In this document: in pieces, positions 12,901 through 21,900 of the stretch | Layout of the letters: the number at the start of each line of letters is the position of its first letter | How positions within the stretch are numbered: the stretch's first letter is position 1 | Origin: Cliona cf. orientalis | Lineage: Eukaryota > Porifera > Demospongiae > Clionaida > Clionaidae | Direction of reading: 5' to 3' | NCBI GenBank assembly: GCA_963930775.1 | Contig: OZ005700.1 | Coordinates: forward strand, 5,342,609-5,406,608 | Length of the DNA stretch: 64,000 nt | Notes under the pieces: model-generated | What the model saw: only the letters and a program-made list of their open reading frames with translations | Told to the model about the DNA's origin: nothing | Databases searched by the model: none | Program-made: the position numbers and the translations under genes

Positions 12901-15900
12901 GGTGTGGACGACGATTGCTGCTGAACGACCGGGTACAACGTGTACTCTTCTGGCAGGCTTGCTTCCTCAACGGTGTGAATTTGCTGCTCTTTTTTCTCCT
13001 TCTTCTTAGTGCGGCACATTCTTGCAGTGTGGCCCGTCTTGCCACATGCGCGACATTTCTCTGTTTTAAAACGGCAGCGGGATGCCATGTGTTTGCCTCC
13101 ACAACAATAACATGACAAACTATTCTTGGTGCCTTTGGCTGCACCTCCCTGCCCTTGTTGTACCTTGTTAACTGGTGTTGGCAGTGGAGTGGCTCCTCCC
13201 TGTGTATCCTTTATGTCCTTCGCTGCTAGCTCCATAGCTTGGGCCAGCTCCTGTGCCTTCGTGAAGGTCAGCTTGTCCTCTGCTAACAAGCGATGCTGTA
13301 TGCGGGAATCGGCGATACCACACACCAGTCTATCCCGAAGCATATCTTCCAGAGTGTCATTGAAATTACAATGTTCCGATAGCTTACGCAATGCGGCAAC
13401 GTACTCTGCCACGGTCTCACCAGGTTGTCGCACTCGAGAGTTGAATTTAAATCGCTGAGTGATTGCCGAGGGCCAAGATATATAGCTCCACTAACTCTGT
13501 GTATGACAAATCAGTAGCCGTCTTGGGGGCCACCAAACTTCGAATGAGTCCATATGTTGACGGACCACATACACTCAGGAAAATCGCTCGTTTTTTACCA
13601 TCGTCGGTGATATCATTTGCTGTGAAATAGTGTCCAACTCTCTCTGTATATGCCGTCCAGTCTTCGGCTTCTGGTTTGTACTCTCCTACGCTTCCGTGCT
13701 TTGCCATCGCGTATTTTGGTAGGGTCGAGCCTCGTCGCCAAAATGTAGTATTCTTTATAATGTTAGCGCAGGATTACTCTGGATTTTAAACCAAGGTGAG
13801 AGAGAGAACGTTCCACGATGTTTAAGATGGACTCAGCAAGTAAATCACATGATCCAGTCACATGACACAAAACATTACAACACACCATGCATACATACAT
13901 TACAATAGTACTCAGTACATAAACATAACTAAAGTATAGTTCACTACAAACCCTGCACGCATTAATGCATTCTGCTGTGCCCCTGCCGTGGGCCAAGATA
14001 TATAGCGCCTGCCAGGTCACCTCCCTGCTGTGGATTGTGACATAAGCATTATTAATAGTACCCCTGCCGCGGGTACTGCATTGATTATGTCGCCCCCTGT
14101 GGCCGCTCCAGTCACATCCCTGCTGTGGATAGTGACCTCCGCATTATCACCCCTGCTGTGGGTTTCTGCCCCTTTTTTATGGCACCCCGCTACCGCCACC
14201 CTTGCTTGGGCCAGACTTTGCTGCTGCTACTGCCTGCACCCGTTTGCCTATAACTGCCTAACCACACCTTTTTTGTCACACCCATGCGGGTGGAGAAGGT
14301 GTTTTATCATACCTACCTTTGGTTTTTGACGATGAGCTGGACTCAGCGTCGCCGCTCGTTTGCGTTTGGATTGCTTGGATGAGTTGTTGAGCCAAGGCCA
14401 GGACGTGTTCGGAAGTTGTGGATCCACTCGCACCCGACCCGCTCGCCCCTTCTTTCCGGCTGTCTCCTTTGACGAGTCATCGGGAGGGGCAGGTATCTTT
14501 TTCGTCGGGTCAGACGGGGGTACCGGGTCAGACATGGCGATGGAGGGCCAGATTGGAGGAGATTGAAAACAACTGAAAGAACTTTGTAAGTGACCGGCAA
14601 GCAGTTATCTGCAGCATGTGCTCATCTCACGTGAGCCTTAGCTGTGCCCCCTGGAGGCCACGTTGCACAGGCTCCTCCCCCATTAACTCCGTTTAATCTA
14701 CGATTAAACTCCATGATATTTTGAAATACAGGATTTCCGTTAATTGATTGTAGTTCAAGTAGATCTCCATCAAATATCATATTCCTACAACACTTCAAGT
14801 CCAGTTTGCAAGATTCTCTGGATTTCCTGTAGTACCCATAAAATAGTCACCTTGAGGTAGTTGACGGCTCACTGTGACTATGGGTCAATTGATTTATAAC
14901 AACCATTGTCAGACCTACATACTAGTTATTTCAGACGATCATTTTTCTTATATACCCGGTAGTCCGTGTCCTAACCTGGAGGGCATAAAAGATGCGCTCT
15001 GCTACCAATTAAGTTCAGAAGGCCCATGATTGGTCAGAATTGCAGTGCCGTGTGCACAAACAAGGGTAGCCATAGAGCTAAACGGCGCAAAGCGCCACGC
15101 TTCAAGAGGCTCGGCAGGCCACAGAGCCTCAAACGAATTCGCGAAGCAAGAGACGAGGTCTGTTTTTGGACATAGTCTGGTGGTAGATTTGACCATTGCA
15201 GTGAGCAACTGCTGTTGATCTTGCATCGAGGGGTGTGGTCTACGAAGTAATAGGTTCAAAGTTCGTGCTGCTGCATGCGGACTGTACTAACGTTTGACAT
15301 ACATACAGCATACAGCTAGGGAGATGATAGATTTTCTCTGAGTATGTGAGCTTACTGTGAACAACTCATGCATGTTAGCCACATTATCCCATGATTGTAA
15401 CATCAAACATACTTGTTGAAATAAATCATTCACTGTCGCATTTATTCACTGGGAATTCTCTGTCATATCGACCATCATTACAGTTTTTAAGGCAGCCTTT
15501 GTACATGTAACTTGTATATTTTATTGGGGCGAGCCTGAGCGAGCCCCACATAAACGGTACATCTATGCGCGAATTATATATTATTATTATGGTACGTCGG
15601 TCACGCGAAATTATATTCCAGCAAGGCTCTATGGAACATAAACGCGAAATATTGTATTGCGCATTCTCGTGCCTGGGCTACCGGCCGTATATACGCAGTT
15701 CTAATTTAGCGAATTTCAAATTTACACCAGTGCTTGTATTGTAAGATCACAGATCACAGATTGATGATCGAGCAAGCTATTTACCGTACCGCACCGAGGA
15801 GGAGAGAGCGAGACAGAGCTCGTCGTCAACTCGACAGCGCAAGGACCATCTAAGAACACAATAGAGATAGACATGCTGCATGCTCATTGACTCTGACAAC

Positions 15901-18900
15901 AGAGGCAGCTAAAAAATTATTCGGACCGTTGGTACTGTAGGATAGACACTATGTGGAGGGGACTATCATGCAGCTGCATAGGCGTACACGGCACTATGAG
16001 ACTGTCTGTCTGTCGTTGAGCTCATGCTTGGATCTGAGCTGTGTCGGTGGTCTTCAAGATCTATCGTGTTATGGCTTTATTGAAAGTTTTCGAGTCTCAG
16101 CTACTGACAGAGACTTTCAGAGGCTCAGCTCAGGCTCGCCCCAAACAGGCCCTGCGTAACACTAGTATACATAACGCTTTGAATGGTTAACTCTCGGCGC
16201 ACATGAAATGGTTACAGTAGTTATTTTGTTTGTGTCTGTCTGTTACCCATGAAATCAGATGCCTACCCCATTTATGCATGTACGTCAAAAAGTATAGGTA
16301 TCATAAGGTTCTTTGTGGTGTTTCAAGGTTTTTGTGGCATGGCTTTCATTGAAAATGCATTGTTTGACATCATTTGCTGATCACCACCGCCTTCTTTACT
16401 CCCTGGCGAGCTTTTGATGGATAAGAGACAGTAACAGCTTCTTTTCATCTTGAAGGGTATACATGGTTAGGGATAGATCTAACAAGATGACTGGCTCATC
16501 ACTAATAGTACCAAATCGGCACATGAGCTTCTTGATTTATAGACACTACAACTGCTGACATGGCAGTATAGCACATGATACTGCTGCATATTATATTGTG
16601 CAATTGCATGCAGTGTGCATCCTTGTGATTACTCCTTTCACTCTCTGCCTAACTTAGACACATGTGAACAACTTGCGATAGTATCCTCTAGTTGCAGCAT
16701 CGAACACAACACTGTTCAGTGCATTTGCACAGAGGGTTTTGCACTATAGTGCTTCATTATGTGTGTTGCTTCCATTGGAAACAAATGGAAAGTCACCAGT
16801 AATTTTTATTGGGAGTCGTAAGGAAGCAAGGTGCTAACATAATTACTGTGATTATGAATCAACCCTCATCCCATTAGCCCTATAGTCAATATCTATAATG
16901 TTCAAATTATTTTGGTTGCTAGGTGATTACACATGCACAAACACACACGTGCACACACTCAAACATTTGTTGTATTCATATCAGCATTGGCTTGATGAGT
17001 TCAAACAAATACGCAAGCAAGTGAAGCACATTGGTAAGTCACGATTGTGGGTGGGAACTGGCATCTGGATTTACTAATAGCTATGTGTATTTTACCATTG
17101 ATATTTAAGTTAGCGATTTTAGTGTATACCATACTCACTCTGAATAGTCAAACATTCTAGCACGAACACTAATCCACCGAATAACCACGCAGGGAACTCA
17201 AGAAGGCATCTCAAAGTTCAGCTTGAATACAGCTAGCTGTAAGAGGTCTCCATGTTTATAGCAGAGTGTGGCTAACATATCTTAGGCAGCGTCTAAGAGC
17301 AGAAAGGGAACACGGAATGCTGTCAGAGAGCACCATGACGCTAGAGCTGACAATAAACCTATAGTTGGCATCACCTGCGGTTCTTCATTGCTAATACATG
17401 TACTTTCTCCATTTTTAGATCATTCTATTTAAACTTGATCATGCCATCCCTATAAGAAATCTTGTGCATGTAACATGCATGTTACATGCATATTTCAGGT
17501 GATGACATGCACTAACCTTGGCGCATGTTATATGCAGGTTCCATTTGTATCTACATGCATGTAGCACGCATGTTTCATGTAACATGCATAGATTTGGGAT
17601 GTTTTCCATGCATGCTACATGCATGTTACATGACATGCATGCATGTAACGTGCGTAAACAAATAAGGATTAAAACAGGCAATTGAGAAGTTAAAAATCGC
17701 TTTCCTCATCTGTGTACACATACATGTACGCATATAGATCTAGGTGGGATGGGGTCAGCGTACGTTTAAACCTCAAGAGATTCAGAACGAATACCTATAT
17801 GATATACTTAGCACATACACTTTTTTAACATGCATCAAACATGTCATGTCACTTACATGAAACATGCATGTCACTTGCCTGTTACAGTGTAGTCCACTTA
17901 AATCGAATCTCAAAATCCATGAAAACTAAATGAAAATTTGAATTACAGAGATCCATATAAATCACTGTATTGAGACCCTGCAATGCTTATTAGTGGAGCA
18001 TTCAGCCATATATGAAGTTTTAGAATTGTTCTGAGAGTGATTTAGGTAATAGACACTTATAGTTTCATATCTCAAGGAGGATTGTAGTGATCTCCATGTG
18101 ATCTATGTTCTATATTTATATAAATATGTGTAGTTTTGTATGCTAAAGCTGGCTGTAATTTTTCTAATTAAGAGAAAAGACCAATTCAAATTTATGTATT
18201 AGCTCTATGTAGGGAATCTGAAAGAATTTGAATTAGACGAAAATTCGTCTTAAGCAGATTTGAATTAAGTGGACTACATTGTATATGCCTGTTACTCCTG
18301 CAACATGCACTGTGCATGCTACCCTTATTTTGACATGCATACAACATGCGTTTTGCCCTAGTGTAGCATGCATGTTGTCTTGACATGCACTACACATGAA
18401 TATAACATTCATGTTACAGGCATGTTTGGGTCAACATGCATGTAAGTGCTAACAACGTGCATATTACATGATAGTTCTTAGCTTAACAAGGATGGGCACA
18501 CACACTCTCACTTGTCTGTGTTGATAGCAGCCAAACTGTACTAGAGCATCACAGACCCCTGTGTTGATAGCAGCCGAACTGTACTAGAGCACCACAGGCA
18601 TGCATCACCCCATCTACATCCTAAAGCTAGCTGGAAGAGAAAAATCTGGGCAGCTGCCGGGAATCGAACCCAGGGCCACTGACTTAAGTCGCCATGCATA
18701 AGATTTCGTATAGGGATCAGCCAAATTTTATTTAATTCGGAATGACAATAATTATATTTGGCCATTTGGATAATTAGAGCATGAGTACCGTATAGCGGGA
18801 AACGTTAGCATAAACTCACTAAAAACAGTTCCTTCCAGAAATATGTTAATTTTGGAGACCACGTGTATATCCAACTATAGGTACCTGGCATTTAGTGGGG

Positions 18901-21900
18901 TGATGAGTGTCCCCCTTGGATCCTAGTAAACATCATCGCACATACTAAAGAATTAATGGTAGTTGTACCTAAGAGTACACCAGAAGCAATCTCAGAGGTG
19001 CTATTATACTAGGAAGATGATATCATCAGGCGGGGCGAGCCTTTGCTCGTGGCATTAGCTGTACTCTAGGGTTTTATTTGTATAAAAGAGTATTAGCTAA
19101 TAAAATACCTTGGTTTTGAGTCACCAACTGGGCAGGCTATAAAGTACAACCAATTAAATTACCGAATTTGGAGCAGCCAGGCTCTTAGTTTGACCATCAT
19201 TCTTGACATCCTTGAGCACGGTATTATTAAAAGCTGGAGAAAGGTACAGCTCTACCTGTAGATACAGCTAGTGAAACTGAAAACAGTGCCAACTGTGAAT
19301 GAGTGCCACTGCCATGGCTACAACTCGTGATGAATAAGGTCGAAAGTTACCCAATAGCACGCTCCACGACGAAGATTTATATCTGCCTAAGGCCCTTGAG
19401 CTTGAGCCTCACTGCACTGCCACAATTCCGTGGATTTGACCTTTGATCTGCATTGATGACGACCTTTACCTGTCACAGTAAGGTCTACCACATGGTGTCT
19501 GAGCATGCGCATTGAGTCGTTGCCATGCAAGATCACGCACAAATAAATAAATATATTATATATATAATACACCACTTCCGGTTTCTCGTGTATTCGGGGC
19601 TCGCTCAGGCTCACCCCGAATAAATTTGCCTAGGGTAGCATGCTCCTAAACTGCCATAATGATTGTGTACTAATATGGACAAATGTCCTTCTCTCTTTCT
19701 CCCCCCCCCCCCTCCATCCTCATACTCACTCATTTTCCCTTGGGATAGTTCCTAAACTAGAGCTCTCTAGAGTACATGCCCCGTGCGCTTTGCATGTGTA
19801 ACCTGCATTAATTTTGTCTACTCGAAGATAAGAACTGCAGCAGCAACCTTCATACTGTGCTACATTGATCAGAAAGTACATGGCCTGCAGTGGGTACCAT
19901 GTTTATGCTAATAGAACGCAAACTAAAAATTGCGATTTTAAATTCCGCACGATTTTCTGTTAAAGGTCGTCACGTGCTTCATTAAGATACACTATGAAAA
20001 ATCCTAGAACGCAAATTTTCTTGCGCTAATTAGATTATGCACTTTATTAGCATGAACACGATATATATTGTGACTGTTGATGGGGATGGCCAATTAATAA
20101 AAGGTAATATAATATGTGACACTCGTGGGCCTTGGCACATACATGTAGTAGGAAGCATAATGTAACATGATTTATTGTGCTTACAAGTTGCTTAGATGTC
20201 TAGATCTCGAGAGCTTGTATATTTTGGTGATGACAGATAGACGGGAAAAAGTGATTGCTTTACCCCTACTGTGCATGTGTTTGGGGTAAGAAGGTGTGGT
20301 GACTATGTACATGTGTAGCTACATGATATACATGTAGGAGAGGAGCTTATCAGTTCATTCTGCTTGCACCTTGCCTACGGTCGCCATTCTAACATCTCTA
20401 CTAGGAAGATGATACACGTGTCATTAGGCAGCGTGAGGTATCAGCTGAGGTAGCAGGTGTACTCCCGGATTTTTGTAATCATGCCATGGTTTGCATATGT
20501 CAGTCACAGGGTTCGGTCTCCCAATCTGTGGTCAGCTACAGAAAGGGCAGGACCACTCCCTATGAGAAGTCCTGTTTGGAGGTATGTCTTCTTTTCTTCA
20601 TTTCATGTTATCAGATTCACGTGACCAGTCACAGGCATGCTGTTCTCAATCACGTATCTGGTTGGTGTGCACGTGGTGGGTCGCACACACAATCTCTTAT
20701 TTGTGTGCAGAAGCAATTAACTGGAGTATCGTGGTGCTTGAAGAGATTGCTAGTTAAAATTTTTAAGTAAGCCTTTAATCATCTCCATGTAGCTCATTAC
20801 TGAGTTATTTTATAGATCTTTTCCAATTTGACTTTCCCTTGTGAAGGTAGACAGCTTGACGTGCTCTCTTCTACTTAATGTAAGCTACATGTAGCTTATT
20901 GGACCATGTGATTGTAATCATATCTCACACTATCTGCTTGTGTGTGCATGGTATACTTTTGTGTTTTGACGCTTACAGTGGGTCATGAGTGTGTGTGTGT
21001 GTAGCTATGTGTGGTATAATAATACATGTGAACATGTGTTTGTGTGTGTTTTCAAGCTGTTTAAGTACGTGACACCAATTCATACTCGTGCATGCTCACT
21101 ATGAATTTCAAGCCAAGCCTGTGATGGGGTTATCATGTCTTCATACATCGCTGACGCTTGCTTTTCTTGATTATCGTGCACCTATTGATGTCGACTTGTT
21201 CATGCCATTCTTGGAGTGTTCTTGACTTGAATATGGGAGAAATTCATGTTGTCCCTGTCATAATGGCTCGGGATAGTCTGTTTGATTCAATCGCATTATT
21301 ACGGATTATTTTTGCACCCCATGCATACTCGAAAAGCAAGCGTAGGGATGTATATATATAGTGGATGTGGAACCCCATCACAGGCTTGGCTTGAAAACAC
21401 ACACAAACACATGTTCACTTGTATTATTATACCACGCATAGCTACACACACACACACACACACTCATGACCCACTGCAAGTATCAAAACACAAAAGTGTC
21501 ATGCATAACACATATGCACACACAAGCAGAGAGTGTGAGATATGAGTCAAGAACACTCCAAGGATGGCATGAACAAGTCGACATCAATAGGTGCATGTTA
21601 ATTGAGAAAAGCAAGCATCGGGGATGTATAGTGGATGTTGATTATCCCTACAATTCTTGTTATATATGTACTTTTTGGCACTGCCATTTCTACTTCATCC
21701 TTCAATTTTTATATATTGAACTAAGTAGTAATCTCTTCATGTGCCAGGGATTCGAGGCACTTTTCTGCTACACCATTGTGTATGTACATGTACCTGTACA
21801 TGTACCGGGTACATGTACATGTGGTCATGATAAAATGCTTTGTACTACAGTACCACCATGAATATTTTACATGTATTTGTCTCATTTGTAGGCAGTGGTC

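Larger units (their letters stand above)
9619..13948 (-). mobile_element. Ty3/Gypsy LTR retrotransposon, full length, frameshifted
   Basis: LTRs of 207 bp (9619-9825) and 205 bp (13744-13948) are almost identical, with TG...CA ends and a 5-bp duplication AACCC (9614-9618, 13949-13953). Three bases inside the 5' LTR is a primer-binding-like TGGCGACGAGGCTCG (13740 downward). Before the 3' LTR is a purine tract AAGAGAGGAGGAG (9838-9826). Order is gag, protease, RT, RNase H, integrase. The near-identical LTRs imply a young insertion, although the ORF has three frame breaks. Confidence 0.95.
5184..14535 (-). mobile_element. DIRS-type tyrosine-recombinase retrotransposon, interrupted
   Basis: Gene order along the - strand is gag (14535 to 8056), reverse transcriptase (about 7911-6553), RNase H (6510-6118), tyrosine recombinase (6008-5184), the DIRS order. 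There is no DDE integrase or protease. Gag is split by a Gypsy element (9619-13948) and a MITE (8808-9187); without them the element is about 4.6 kb. Several frame changes show it is decayed. The inverted or split terminal repeats expected of DIRS were not confidently found. The only candidate is the palindrome GTTTGGGCTG/CAGCCCAAAC at 5022 and 5091. It lies in the 16-kb FERM intron, opposite to the gene. Confidence 0.88.

Noticed and set aside
17439-17681. 80-codon - strand frame in the ATGCAT tract
   Set aside because: Encoded by the palindromic repeat itself (repeated Cys-Met-His text). Repeat translation, not a gene.
18641-18690. Possible tRNA gene on the - strand
   Set aside because: Only a T-arm is present. 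No acceptor stem, D-arm or paired anticodon stem could be drawn.
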